Shown here piece after piece: positions 1 to 8,990 of a stretch of 64,000 nucleotides of DNA. The stretch is from Croceimicrobium hydrocarbonivorans (GTDB lineage Bacteria; Bacteroidota; Bacteroidia; Flavobacteriales; Schleiferiaceae), in contig NZ_CP060139.1 of NCBI RefSeq assembly GCF_014524565.1, positions 863,501 through 927,500 of the forward strand. The letters are read 5' to 3'. The notes under the pieces were generated by a model. The model did not search any database, was not told the DNA's origin, and was given only the letters and a program-made list of their open reading frames with translations. How positions within the stretch are numbered: the first letter of the stretch is position 1; each line of letters starts with the position of its first letter. A program made the position numbers and the translations under genes.

Positions 1-1332
1 TTCGGCCTCTTCCGCTTCTCGCTCCGAAGTAATTCTTTTGGCCTTTTTACGACTGAGCCAAAAGATAAGACTCCCTAAGGCCAGGAAAACTAAAACAACC
101 ATCAGGGCCATTTTATAGGAACGTACCTTTTCCTCTTGCTGCCCTCTTAAAGCAGCCATCTCAATTTCATTACTTGCCTGTTTTATTTTAGCGGCATCTC
201 GCTTTTGGCCCAGCTCAGCCTGTTTCTGTTTACTTAAACGCAAATACTTCAATGCCGAATCGGCCTCGCCTTTCAACTCAAAATGATGGGCAAAGGCTTC
301 CAAATATTCAGGATCATTTAAAAAGTAGTTTTGATTGGGACTTTGCCGAATGGAATCGAAATAAGGGGCACCAGCCTCATAATCACCTTTATTATTGGCC
401 ATGCTTAAACTAAGCATCCATAAATTTTCCAAAGTCCGACCGCGGCCTCTCCCTCGTGGCGGCATTAAGCTATAGGCACTATCTAAATAAACCTGTGCCG
501 TATCCCATGCTGCCAGTTTGCTGTAGTTCCGAGACAGATTTGCCAAAACCTCCACCTGATCGAATAATGAACCCATTTCCTGATGAATGGTCAAGGCCTT
601 ATGTAAATAATAAATGGCTGAATCAAAATTGCCCAAGGCCCGATGAGCTACCGCGATATTATTATAGGAGCGAGCTTCGATATTGCGATCCGGAACTTTA
701 TTGCTGTTTTTTAGCGCCTTTTGAAACCAGCGCAATGCTTCTTCTTCCTGATGAATCCTACCATATAATGAACCCAAACTAAGATAAGTAAGAGCAATAC
801 CCTGATAATCGATCCTTTGCTGGATCAAGGCGGTCTCCTTCATCAGCACTACAGCGGAATCATAGGACTCGCGCATCATTAGCGCATTCGCCATATTTTT
901 AATGGCCACCGCATACTGCAGGCTATCTTGGTCCTCCATCGCCAAGCGGCGTAGAATATGAAAACTGGAATCACCACTTTCAAATTGGCGAATCCGATAA
1001 TAGGATATTCCCAAATTCTTGAGTACAACCTCATAATTAAAGCGATCATCGTAGTGTTCGCCCTCTTTTAAATGACTGAGTGATTTTTTAAAATTTTTGG
1101 CGGCTTCGGTAGGATTGGCTGAAAATGTTCCGGCCAGGCCTTTTAAGAAATAAGCCCGCCCCAAGGCAACTGAATCATCCGTGTATTGCAATAGGCCCTG
1201 AGCGATTGAATCCAGAACCTTAGGATTTCGAATATCCTGTAAAGATGCTTCTACCCATTTCTCCTTTTCTCCCTGAGCATAAGCACCATAAGTCACGAGA
1301 AGCCCCAATACTGCCCCCAATATTCTCTTCAT
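1..1332 (-). CDS. TPR-repeat sensor-like protein, N-terminal part (runs off the window)
   Basis: The reading frame is open from an ATG at 1332 down to base 1 (444 codons, no stop), so the C-terminus lies outside the window. It starts with a short hydrophobic signal peptide ending near YAQG (about residue 21). Helical repeats with TPR character follow, for example around GIALTYLSLGSLYGR and RSYNNIAVAHRALGNFDSA. Near residues 405-425 comes a single membrane helix (MALMVVLVFLALGSLIFW), then a basic and acidic coiled segment (KKAKRITSEREAEEAE). This is the plan of Bacteroidota periplasmic-TPR sensors, which end either in a LuxR-type helix-turn-helix or in a histidine kinase; which one applies cannot be seen. 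The gene is divergent from mfd. It is safe as a coding call; the output domain is inference. Confidence 0.85.
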   Translation of the reverse strand, partial: MKRILGAVLGLLVTYGAYAQGEKEKWVEASLQDIRNPKVLDSIAQGLLQYTDDSVALGRAYFLKGLAGTFSANPTEAAKNFKKSLSHLKEGEHYDDRFNYEVVLKNLGISYYRIRQFESGDSSFHILRRLAMEDQDSLQYAVAIKNMANALMMRESYDSAVVLMKETALIQQRIDYQGIALTYLSLGSLYGRIHQEEEALRWFQKALKNSNKVPDRNIEARSYNNIAVAHRALGNFDSAIYYLHKALTIHQEMGSLFDQVEVLANLSRNYSKLAAWDTAQVYLDSAYSLMPPRGRGRGRTLENLWMLSLSMANNKGDYEAGAPYFDSIRQSPNQNYFLNDPEYLEAFAHHFELKGEADSALKYLRLSKQKQAELGQKRDAAKIKQASNEIEMAALRGQQEEKVRSYKMALMVVLVFLALGSLIFWLSRKKAKRITSEREAEEAE

Positions 1333-1535
1333 CTTCCTTCGATTTTGACAATCCCCTCGAGGGCAATATAGTTTCATTATTACACTAAGGCAAGCCGAAT
1401 CTGGATAAAAATATGCCCGAAAGCCAGACCCAGCAAGGGGTTTAGAAGCTAATCCACTACTTAACAGTTAGATGAACCTGGCATTATCAAATTTTAAATC
1501 TCAATTTTCGGGTTCCGGCTCAAAGCCTCAACTCT

Positions 1536-1543
1536 TACCTTTG
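1536..1543 (+). promoter_or_regulatory. Probable -7 promoter element of mfd
   Basis: TACCTTTG matches the Bacteroidota -7 consensus TAnnTTTG and lies 51 bases before the mfd ATG. No clear TTG -33 box is seen at the usual spacing, so the call rests on the -7 box and its position. Confidence 0.5.
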
Positions 1544-1552
1544 CGCGCTCAC

Positions 1553-1579
1553 ACCATCCCTCAATTAAGAGTGGATGGT
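1553..1579 (+). promoter_or_regulatory. Strong hairpin in the mfd leader
   Basis: ACCATCCCTC (1553-1562) pairs with GAG-t-GGATGGT (1569-1579) around the loop AATTAA. This gives ten base pairs with one bulged T, between the putative promoter and the mfd start. There is no T-run after it, so it does not look like a plain terminator. It could act on mRNA stability or on translation initiation. Confidence 0.5.
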
Positions 1580-1594
1580 TTAATGGTTTAGGGC

Positions 1595-4500
1595 ATGGCC
1601 TACAAGGCAAGTAATTTTCTGGAGCGCTATTCGGATGATCAGCGCATTAAACTCATTCTTGATCAGTGGTCTAAAGCAGATCCTCAAAAGCTTGAAATTA
1701 GAGGTATCTCAGGATCGCTTGGCGCCATTGCCCTGGCCCAAAGCTTTCAACAAAGTGAAATACCGCATCTGATAATCCTAAATGATAAGGAGCAAGCGGC
1801 CTATTTTCTCAATGATTTGGAAGGTTTGATTGGTGAGAAAGATGTGCTTTTCTATCCCGCTTCCTATCGTCGACCTTATGACACCGAAGAAACAGACAAT
1901 GCCAATGTCCTTTTACGAGCAGAGGTATTAAACCGCTTGAACAGCCGGAAGAAACCCGCCATTCTGGTTAGCTATGCCGATGCGCTTTTCGAAAAGGTAG
2001 TGACGCGCAAAAGCCTTAGTGCCCACACCTTTAGCATTAGAACCGGCGATGAGCTTAGCATTGATTTCCTGAATGAAACCCTCTTCGAATATCAATTTGA
2101 AAGAGTGGACTTCGTAATTGAGCCTGGACAGTTTTCCGTTCGAGGTGGTATAGTGGATGTGTATTCCTTCTCCCATGATCAGCCTTTCCGGATTGAGTTT
2201 TTCGATGATGAAATTGAAAGCATTCGAACCTTCGATATCGAAAGCCAACTGAGTATTGATCAGGTGAAGCGTATTCAATTAGTACCGAATGTAGAAAACA
2301 AGGTACTGATGGAAAGTCGGGAAAGTTTTCTGGAGTACATAGGTCCCAAAACCATCGTTTGGACCCAAAATTCAAATCTGATTGGGAGCAAACTTCAAGA
2401 TCTTTATGAAAAGGCCCTGGAACTTTTTCGGGAGATCAACTCCGATATCAGTCGCAGTGAACCGGCGGAACTCTATATAAACAAGGAATTATTTCATCAG
2501 CACTTAAAGAACTTCCATCAACTGGAGTGGCAGGCGGATGCTGGCTTTGAGGCCAATTTAAAAATCGAATTCAACTCTAAACCTCAACCCAGCTTCAATA
2601 AGAAGTTTGAGCTCCTCGTAGATGATCTGCGCAAGCATAGCGAAGAAGATTATGACAATTTCCTGCTTTGCCTCAATCAAACCCAGGTAGAACGTTTCGA
2701 TGCCATTTTCGAAGACATTGGCAAGGAGGTTAAGTTTCAACCTATTGTACACACTCTGCATGAGGGCTTTATTGACCAGGAAGCCAAAACCCTGGTTTAT
2801 ACCGACCATCAAATTTTCGAGCGTTATCAGAAATTCCGTTTAAGAACCGGCTACGAAAAGCGTCAGGCGGTAAGCCTTAAGGAGCTCACCGCTTTGCAGG
2901 TTGGGGATTATATCACCCACATTGACCATGGTATTGGGGAGTTCGGTGGACTGCAAAAAATTGAGGTCAACGGCAAGCATCAAGAAGCAATTAAACTGAT
3001 TTACAGCGGAGGCGATGTGCTCTATGTGAGCATTCACTCTTTGCATAAGATCAGCCGCTATAATGGCAAAGAAGGCACGGTGCCCTCGGTGCATAAACTG
3101 GGATCAGGAGTTTGGCAAAAAACTAAGTCCAAGGCTAAGACTCGCGTTAAAAAGGTGGCCTTCGACCTTATAAAGCTTTATGCTAAACGTAAGGCTACGC
3201 ATGGTTTTCAGTTTTCACCAGACAATTATTTACAGCACGAATTAGAGGCTTCCTTTATTTATGAGGATACGCCCGATCAAGAATCGGCTACTCAGGCCAT
3301 TAAGCAGGACATGGAAGCGCAAACCCCAATGGACCGTCTTATTTGTGGAGATGTTGGCTTCGGAAAAACAGAATTGGCGGTACGAGCAGCCTTTAAGGCG
3401 GTATGCGATAGCAAGCAAGTGGCGGTTTTGGTGCCTACAACTATTCTCGCCTTTCAACATCATAAAACCTTTAGCAAACGATTGGCCGATTTCCCATGCC
3501 GAGTTGAGTATATAAACAGATTTCGCAGTAGGAAAGAGCAAACCGAAATCCTGAAAGATTTAGAAGATGGCAAGGTTGATATCATTATTGGCACCCATCG
3601 CCTGGTGGGTAAGGACATCAAGTTTAAAGACTTAGGACTGCTGGTTATTGATGAGGAGCAAAAATTTGGCGTAAGCGTTAAGGACAAGCTCAAGAACCTA
3701 AAGGTGAATGTGGATACCCTTACCCTAACGGCCACACCCATTCCGCGAACCTTGCAGTTTTCACTGATGCAGGCGCGAGACCTGAGTGTAATGACTACTC
3801 CGCCACCCAACCGCCACCCCATTGAAACCCAATTGATTCCCTTTAATGAGGAAATCATCCGCGACAGCTTGCGCTATGAATTAAGCAGAGGTGGACAGGT
3901 TTTCTTCATCCACAACCGAGTGGAGAATATTAAAGAAGTGGCGGGTATGCTGCAAAGGCTAATACCAGATGCGAAAATGGGTATTGGTCATGGCCAGATG
4001 GAAGGCAAAAAATTAGAGCAGTTAATGTTGCAATTTATTGATGGTGAATTCGATATTCTGGTGGCTACCTCAATTATTGAAAATGGTTTGGATGTACCTA
4101 ATGCGAATACCATCATCATTAATAATGCACAAAATATAGGCCTGAGCGATCTGCATCAAATGCGAGGTCGCGTGGGTCGAAGCAATAAAAAGGCCTTCTG
4201 TAAATTAATTACTCCTCCCCTTTCGGCGATGAGCGATGAAGCCCGCAAAAGAATGCAGGCCATCGAAAAATTCAGTGATTTGGGAAGCGGCTTCCATATT
4301 GCCATGCGCGATTTAGAAATCCGGGGAGCCGGGGATTTATTGGGTGCTGAACAAAGTGGCTTTATCAATGATATTGGCTTTGATACCTTCCAAAAAATCC
4401 TTGCTGAAGCAATAGAAGAACTCAAGGAAACTGAGTTTAAAGATCTCTATGCCGAAGAATTAAAGAACAAGGAAAGCATCAGCGATACCCTATTGGATAC

Positions 4501-4924
4501 TGACCTGGAGATATTGATCCCCGATCAATATGTGAATAAGGTAGATGAGCGCTTGAAGCTTTATCAGGAATTGGATCAATTGCGCACGGAAGCCGAAATT
4601 GAAACCTATGCCCGCGATTTAGCCGATCGCTTTGGACCTATCCCTCGGGAGGTGGACGAGCTTTTCGACTCAATTCGCTTACGTCGACTTGGACAGAAAA
4701 TCGGATTTGAGAAAGTGGTTCTGAAGCAAGAACGCTTGCTTTGTTATTTCACCTCGGATCAGGAATCACCCTACTTCCAATCGGATCGCTTCCAAAAAGT
4801 ACTCTTGTATTTGAAGTCGGCTCCGCAAGCTCAGCTTAAAGAACGCAATGCTAAATTGTATTTGAGCTTCCAGGATGTGCTCAGTGTTCACGATGCTTTT
4901 GAAGTACTCAAACCCATCCTGTAG
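1595..4924 (+). CDS. mfd: Transcription-repair coupling factor Mfd
   Basis: An ATP-driven DNA translocase that removes stalled RNA polymerase at lesions and recruits UvrA. The 1109 residues are near the usual family length. Visible domains are an N-terminal UvrB-like region, an RNA-polymerase interaction (CarD/RID-type) domain at about 428-490 (GDYITHIDHGIGEFGGL), and a RecG-like helicase with Walker A GDVGFGKT (585-592), Walker B DEEQ (686-689), TATPIP (712-717) and motif VI RGRVGR (857-862). A C-terminal TRCF domain at about 980-1100 would hold the UvrA-binding surface in check. The ATG at 1595 follows a TAnnTTTG promoter box and a leader hairpin. The gene stands alone, divergent from the TPR gene. 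Identification is secure. Confidence 0.98.
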   Translation: MAYKASNFLERYSDDQRIKLILDQWSKADPQKLEIRGISGSLGAIALAQSFQQSEIPHLIILNDKEQAAYFLNDLEGLIGEKDVLFYPASYRRPYDTEETDNANVLLRAEVLNRLNSRKKPAILVSYADALFEKVVTRKSLSAHTFSIRTGDELSIDFLNETLFEYQFERVDFVIEPGQFSVRGGIVDVYSFSHDQPFRIEFFDDEIESIRTFDIESQLSIDQVKRIQLVPNVENKVLMESRESFLEYIGPKTIVWTQNSNLIGSKLQDLYEKALELFREINSDISRSEPAELYINKELFHQHLKNFHQLEWQADAGFEANLKIEFNSKPQPSFNKKFELLVDDLRKHSEEDYDNFLLCLNQTQVERFDAIFEDIGKEVKFQPIVHTLHEGFIDQEAKTLVYTDHQIFERYQKFRLRTGYEKRQAVSLKELTALQVGDYITHIDHGIGEFGGLQKIEVNGKHQEAIKLIYSGGDVLYVSIHSLHKISRYNGKEGTVPSVHKLGSGVWQKTKSKAKTRVKKVAFDLIKLYAKRKATHGFQFSPDNYLQHELEASFIYEDTPDQESATQAIKQDMEAQTPMDRLICGDVGFGKTELAVRAAFKAVCDSKQVAVLVPTTILAFQHHKTFSKRLADFPCRVEYINRFRSRKEQTEILKDLEDGKVDIIIGTHRLVGKDIKFKDLGLLVIDEEQKFGVSVKDKLKNLKVNVDTLTLTATPIPRTLQFSLMQARDLSVMTTPPPNRHPIETQLIPFNEEIIRDSLRYELSRGGQVFFIHNRVENIKEVAGMLQRLIPDAKMGIGHGQMEGKKLEQLMLQFIDGEFDILVATSIIENGLDVPNANTIIINNAQNIGLSDLHQMRGRVGRSNKKAFCKLITPPLSAMSDEARKRMQAIEKFSDLGSGFHIAMRDLEIRGAGDLLGAEQSGFINDIGFDTFQKILAEAIEELKETEFKDLYAEELKNKESISDTLLDTDLEILIPDQYVNKVDERLKLYQELDQLRTEAEIETYARDLADRFGPIPREVDELFDSIRLRRLGQKIGFEKVVLKQERLLCYFTSDQESPYFQSDRFQKVLLYLKSAPQAQLKERNAKLYLSFQDVLSVHDAFEVLKPIL

Positions 4925-5105
4925 ATATTCTTGCAAAGCCTAATTTGTAGCTTCGAAAGCTGAAAATAGGATATCAAAAATTAAATCCAAAAACAGGTCA
5001 TTCACATACAAAAGTCGCTTTTTCAACTACTTAGAATGACCTTCAAGTATAGGTTTTTAGTCGATATTCCTATTCAGACTTGTATTTAATCTGACTTTTA
5101 GCTTA

Positions 5106-5184
5106 CATTTGAAATGCAATTTCTGGAGAGAGGACTTACGTTGGAGATTTAAGGGAGTTAAACGTAAGTTCATTTGAAATGCAA
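5106..5184 (+). promoter_or_regulatory. Repeat-rich control region of the XRE regulator gene
   Basis: CATTTGAAATGCAA occurs twice, at 5106-5119 and 5171-5184. Its first eleven bases form a palindrome (CATTT-G-AAATG), and the second copy contains the ATG start of the regulator at 5179. Between the copies lies an inverted repeat, GGACTTACGTT (5132-5142) against AACGTAAGTTC (5161-5171), with 10 of 11 positions matching. This is a good candidate for autorepression. The rest of 4925-5105 shows no gene. Confidence 0.55.
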
Positions 5185-5565
5185 GATTATCGGAAGAAAG
5201 CGGAGACTATTTGCGAGAACATTCGTAAAATCCGTGAATTAAAGGGTTGGACCCGGGATCACCTGGCCGCCGAATTAAATCTATCCCCCAGCGGTTATGG
5301 AAAAATCGAACGCGGGGAAGTGGAGCTCACATTGAGCAAGCTTTATCAAATCAGTATTGTTTTAGAAACCGAAGTGGATCAGATTTTAAATTTGAATCCG
5401 GATCAGATTTTGAATTCCAAGGAAGAAAGCCCAAAAGAGGAAGTGGTTCATCATTTAAAACCCTCTTTAAATCAGGATACCCTATTGGTTAAATATGTAC
5501 TTCTATTAGAGGAAAAAGTCCAAAAAATGGAAGCCAGCTTTGGCTTAGGCCGTCACGCCATTTAA
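5179..5565 (+). CDS. XRE-family helix-turn-helix transcriptional regulator
   Basis: A 128-residue protein with a Cro/CI-type HTH at about residues 10-68 (IRELKGWTRDHLAAELNLS then SGYGKIERGEVELTLSKL), the classic five-helix XRE layout. A variable linker and a C-terminal coiled-coil-like helix (VKYVLLLEEKVQKMEASF) probably mediate dimerisation. There is no ligand-binding domain. The start codon lies inside a copy of the palindrome CATTTGAAATG, so a dimer bound there would block its own expression. Identical or near copies of that palindrome precede the next two genes on the opposite strand, which are therefore plausible targets. The HTH call is firm; the targets are inference. Confidence 0.9.
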   Translation: MQDYRKKAETICENIRKIRELKGWTRDHLAAELNLSPSGYGKIERGEVELTLSKLYQISIVLETEVDQILNLNPDQILNSKEESPKEEVVHHLKPSLNQDTLLVKYVLLLEEKVQKMEASFGLGRHAI

Positions 5566-5600
5566 TCTTCCTTTAAAAACTTCCTTGCCGCAAATAAAAA

Positions 5601-5632
5601 TCCAGGGCTTTGAATTTCTTCAGAACCCTGGA
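5601..5632. terminator. Hairpin between converging genes
   Basis: TCCAGGG (5601-5607) pairs with CCCTGGA (5626-5632) across an 18-base loop. It lies between two convergent stops, with an A-rich run just before it that reads as a T-run for the minus-strand gene. It may terminate that gene; the long loop makes it a weak case. Confidence 0.4.
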
Positions 5633-5656
5633 TCGGAGATAAGGGAGGAGATTCTT

Positions 5657-7309
5657 TTAGGGTATCAATATTTTCTCGGTCGAATGATTTCCCACTTGCA
5701 TTAGATAAATCCCGGAACTTAAGCCTCTTAAATCCACTTGAGACCGATCTGCAAAAGCTGGATATTCAAAATCTAAAACTGGCATTCCGTTTAAATCGAA
5801 GATCTTTCCGCTTAAGTCCTTTTGGCTCTTTGTCTGAAGTTCTAAAAATCCATCTTTCACCAAATAGCTCAGTCCGTCATCACTTCCGAGCTGCTCTTTA
5901 ACACTTAAGCTGGCTGAGGACAGCAAAATTTGAAAACGCTCTTCATTTCCTGCTTCCAGAATAAAGCTATAAGCCCCATTATTCAAATCATGCAGCACCG
6001 CCAATTGACGATCTTCCAGAACAATATGATAGCTATTGGAGAGCAGGCTGTCTTCTAATTGAATTTTAAAGTTTTTACCAATTTGATCGGATTCTATTTT
6101 TAGGGGAATGACCTTCGTTCTGCTGTCCGCTGGTGAAAAATCAATCGCATTATGACTCAAAGCCTCCGCATTGAAATAGGTCATTAAATTGGGTTTGGGG
6201 CTAGAGTTTGGAAAGAAGGGCGCATCCCAAAGTGTATCCAATTGATCCTGAGTGCCCGGTATTAAACCGATTAAAATCTCATCTCGATTTTCCGGCAATT
6301 GATCTTCATACAGCGAAAGCCAAAAGCGATCTGCAGGGACATTCTGTTGCTTGTAAAAAGTGGGCGCCTCGCTTATGGTGGTATGAGAGCTATTTAAAAC
6401 CAAGGATCCTAAACTTGGAGAAGCACCAGAAGCTTTCACCCAAAAGGATTGCATGGGAGCAATTAATGAAGAGCTAATATCATCAGCAAGGCCCGACCAA
6501 TCGTGATAGAGTCCGGCTTCTGCATCATAAATACTGAAAGAATTAAGCACATCAGTTTTCGTAAGCTGAGTATAATCCAAGGCACAAGTGAAAGGATTGG
6601 CTATTAGGTTCCAGCCATCTTTATCACTATCCCCGCTGGTTCCTGCATTGCTTAAAGTTGGATTCACAAAGCTATACATGGTCCCATACATACTTAAAAC
6701 CGAATTGTTATCCGCCACTCCATAAGGACCTACGTAAACTACATAACCTTGTCCGGCCTGATTAGCTGAACTGGATCCATCAGTGCCACTGGCTTCTGCG
6801 ACAAAAACTCCATTGGTTTCATCCCAAGAATAGATATTCTCTACTCCGGATGCCACAGCCGTATTTACCTTCCCGAATTGATCAAGATTGGCATCTACGG
6901 GCATGGCCATACTATGCCAGCCAATACCACTCAAATACTGTTGAATTTTGACTTTCATTGCTGGTCCTTTGTACATGGCATAGTCGGTGCTATTAGCGTA
7001 AAGAATCAAAGAATCCGAGACGCTTAATCCAATTAATATTTCCAAGGCTGCCCCGGGTCTTATTTCCACTTGAGAGGCAGCAAGGGGACCCGCAAGGATT
7101 ACGGATCCTGTTTCCAGATATAGGGTATTGATGGACTTTACACCATTATTAATACCATCCGGATTTTCGGGGCTCCAGCTAGTTCCATCGAAATAGTAAT
7201 TCAAATAAGATCCGCTGGCGCCACCACCACCATATCCACCGACATATTGTGCCGAAAGAGAAACAGTTAGCAAGAAGCTTAGGAGCATAGGGGTAAATAC
7301 TTTAGTCAT
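5657..7309 (-). CDS. Secreted protein with type IX secretion (type A) sorting domain
   Basis: 550 residues. An N-terminal signal peptide (to about LSAQ, residue 21) is followed by a glycine-rich start and a long beta-rich region of unknown role. The C-terminus, about residues 475-550, has the Por-type sorting domain layout: KIFDLNGMPVLDF, then LSSGIYLMQV, then a basic tail, KILIP. Such proteins cross the outer membrane by the type IX system and are attached to the surface or released. No catalytic domain is recognised. It lies 40 bases downstream of the SUMF1-fold gene on the same strand and probably shares control with it, since two CATTTCAAA motifs precede its start. The function of the passenger region is unknown. 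Confidence 0.85.
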   Translation of the reverse strand: MTKVFTPMLLSFLLTVSLSAQYVGGYGGGGASGSYLNYYFDGTSWSPENPDGINNGVKSINTLYLETGSVILAGPLAASQVEIRPGAALEILIGLSVSDSLILYANSTDYAMYKGPAMKVKIQQYLSGIGWHSMAMPVDANLDQFGKVNTAVASGVENIYSWDETNGVFVAEASGTDGSSSANQAGQGYVVYVGPYGVADNNSVLSMYGTMYSFVNPTLSNAGTSGDSDKDGWNLIANPFTCALDYTQLTKTDVLNSFSIYDAEAGLYHDWSGLADDISSSLIAPMQSFWVKASGASPSLGSLVLNSSHTTISEAPTFYKQQNVPADRFWLSLYEDQLPENRDEILIGLIPGTQDQLDTLWDAPFFPNSSPKPNLMTYFNAEALSHNAIDFSPADSRTKVIPLKIESDQIGKNFKIQLEDSLLSNSYHIVLEDRQLAVLHDLNNGAYSFILEAGNEERFQILLSSASLSVKEQLGSDDGLSYLVKDGFLELQTKSQKDLSGKIFDLNGMPVLDFEYPAFADRSQVDLRGLSSGIYLMQVGNHSTEKILIP

Positions 7310-7324
7310 CTTCGATAAATTTTG

Positions 7325-7346
7325 TTTGAAATGAGGATTTGAAATG
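7325..7346 (-). promoter_or_regulatory. Two half-matching copies of the CATTTGAAATG palindrome before the T9SS gene
   Basis: On the minus strand CATTTCAAA occurs at 7346-7338 and again at 7333-7325, thirteen bases apart, just upstream of the start at 7309. Both are close relatives of the palindrome at the XRE gene. The gap between the two genes is only 40 bases. Confidence 0.4.
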
Positions 7347-7349
7347 GAA

Positions 7350-8906
7350 TTAGGGAGCGGTTCTTACTACTCTAAATCCATAGTCTGCGCCGCGACGATC
7401 GTTGACCAGCGCTGCATAATTTCGATCGGCTACACAGAGCAAAGACAAAGCAGCAGCATTAAAGGCGCCTCCGCGAAAGCCGGCCCCCACCGCAGTTGTA
7501 ACTTCACCAGACGCTAATCCCGGCCAATAGCTAACATTGGCATGGCCTGCGGTGCTTAATACACCATCTCCATGTAAACCAGTAAAGGCCCTTCCTGTAC
7601 TGTTGCCCATACTAACAATGCGCTCCCACATGCTGCCACTCAATTCCATAATGCCCCAATAACTGGCTCCGGCATTAACCCGACCATTGCTACTGGGGTG
7701 AGTAGCGAATATGCCTACTCGGAAGGGAAAAGAACCATTGGTAGTGCTGCGGTAAGCTACATTGCCCGTAGTCGAGCCTGTGGCGAAATTCAAATTTATC
7801 GCCTCACCACTATTTCCTTGATTAATTACGCCGTACACCGATGTTGCCGCCAAGTTGGTTCCCCATGCGTATTCATAGATGGTTGCACTATTAGGTCCTC
7901 GGCAAGCCTTTTCATATTCCAAATCGGTCATCGGTCGTAAGGCAGCCCAATCTGCATAGGCACAAACATCCATCCAACTCAGAAAGCCACAGGCAACAGC
8001 AGCATATGTTCCCCCATTTAAGTAAGCATCTCCAGTACCGGGCCAATTGATATTATTGCCCTTTAAGAGAGCATCTGAAGCCTTGCCGGTTACTTCATAG
8101 GTGCCTGCAGTAATATCTCGTGCTGGTTTCTGAGTGCTGGTTAGCGTATTAAAGAAATCGATCCATTGTTCTTGGGTGAGCTCGTATTTCATGCAATAAA
8201 ATGCCTGATAACCCTTGGGGAAGGCCGCTGGAATGGGGCCCAATCGATCTCCGCCATTCGCATTATCTGCGGCATAATAAAGATTTCCGGAAGTATTGGA
8301 AACGGTAATGGCTGCTTCAATATTTACTTGAAAGGAAGAGCCCGCTATCCCTCCTGAGAAAAACTCATTGGAAACCCCACTGCCTCCTGCACTTAAGTAA
8401 TAGGAGCCGCTAGAGACATAGACCATTTCGATACCGAAAACTTTAATATCGATGGTATCGGAATCGCCAAGCCCATCAGTACCGTATTCCCAACGCAATT
8501 GAACATTATTCACGGTAAAGGTACCGGTACCATTTGCATTTCGATACAGAAAAATCCCCTTGCCATCAGCCGGCAAATCCATACTTGCCCCACTTGGAAT
8601 GCTATGATTTCCGCCGCTAGTATTCAAACTTGCGTGGGCCCAGTCGCCTCGGTTGACCCGGTACTTAATAAATATCCAGGCCGCATCCCAGTTGGATGGA
8701 CTACTGCTTAAACGCCAGGAGTTCTCCCAGCTAATGTCGAATTCGACCATGGCATAATCATTCACTGGATCTTTGGATGCAATTCGCACCGCACTTATGC
8801 TTAGATTATTGGCCAGGAGGCTGAAGTTGAGCATTAAAAGAAGAGCAATACTAAAAACTCTGAAAGCAATGCTTAGCGGCGATTTAAGATTGGGGGTAGT
8901 ATTCAT
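7350..8906 (-). CDS. Exported SUMF1 (formylglycine-generating enzyme-fold) protein
   Basis: 518 residues with a signal peptide to about residue 33 (LNFSLLANN). The first ~200 residues form a beta-rich domain. About 220-518 is the SUMF1/FGE-sulfatase fold, shown by FYCMKYELTQEQWIDFFN, RPMTDLEYEKACRG, NAGASYWGIMELSGSMWER and the end RGGAFN...CVADRN...GFRVVR. True formylglycine-generating enzymes use two cysteines five residues apart in the last motif. Here only the second is present (SLLCVADR), with alanine in the first place, so sulfatase-activating chemistry is unlikely. Such domains also serve as binding modules. The upstream region has an exact CATTTGAAATG in gene orientation. Fold confident, role unknown. 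Confidence 0.85.
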   Translation of the reverse strand: MNTTPNLKSPLSIAFRVFSIALLLMLNFSLLANNLSISAVRIASKDPVNDYAMVEFDISWENSWRLSSSPSNWDAAWIFIKYRVNRGDWAHASLNTSGGNHSIPSGASMDLPADGKGIFLYRNANGTGTFTVNNVQLRWEYGTDGLGDSDTIDIKVFGIEMVYVSSGSYYLSAGGSGVSNEFFSGGIAGSSFQVNIEAAITVSNTSGNLYYAADNANGGDRLGPIPAAFPKGYQAFYCMKYELTQEQWIDFFNTLTSTQKPARDITAGTYEVTGKASDALLKGNNINWPGTGDAYLNGGTYAAVACGFLSWMDVCAYADWAALRPMTDLEYEKACRGPNSATIYEYAWGTNLAATSVYGVINQGNSGEAINLNFATGSTTGNVAYRSTTNGSFPFRVGIFATHPSSNGRVNAGASYWGIMELSGSMWERIVSMGNSTGRAFTGLHGDGVLSTAGHANVSYWPGLASGEVTTAVGAGFRGGAFNAAALSLLCVADRNYAALVNDRRGADYGFRVVRTAP

Positions 8907-8927
8907 GATCTAAATTGGCTTTTGATT

Positions 8928-8938
8928 CATTTCAAATG
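8928..8938 (-). promoter_or_regulatory. CATTTGAAATG palindrome upstream of the SUMF1-fold gene
   Basis: Read on the minus strand this is exactly CATTTGAAATG, 22 bases upstream of the ATG at 8906. It is identical to both copies at the XRE regulator gene 3.7 kb away, and is a candidate operator for that regulator. Confidence 0.5.
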
Positions 8939-8990
8939 TCCTGACAAAGAAGCTTTTAGCTACACTCCCCCAAGGAAAGCTCGACCGAGA

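Noticed and set aside
456..782. Plus-strand reading frame of 108 codons
   Set aside because: It is antisense to the long TPR gene, which is open for 444 codons and has signal, repeat and membrane features.
3460..3858. Minus-strand frame of 132 codons
   Set aside because: It is antisense to the helicase motifs of mfd, and its composition is that of a shadow frame.
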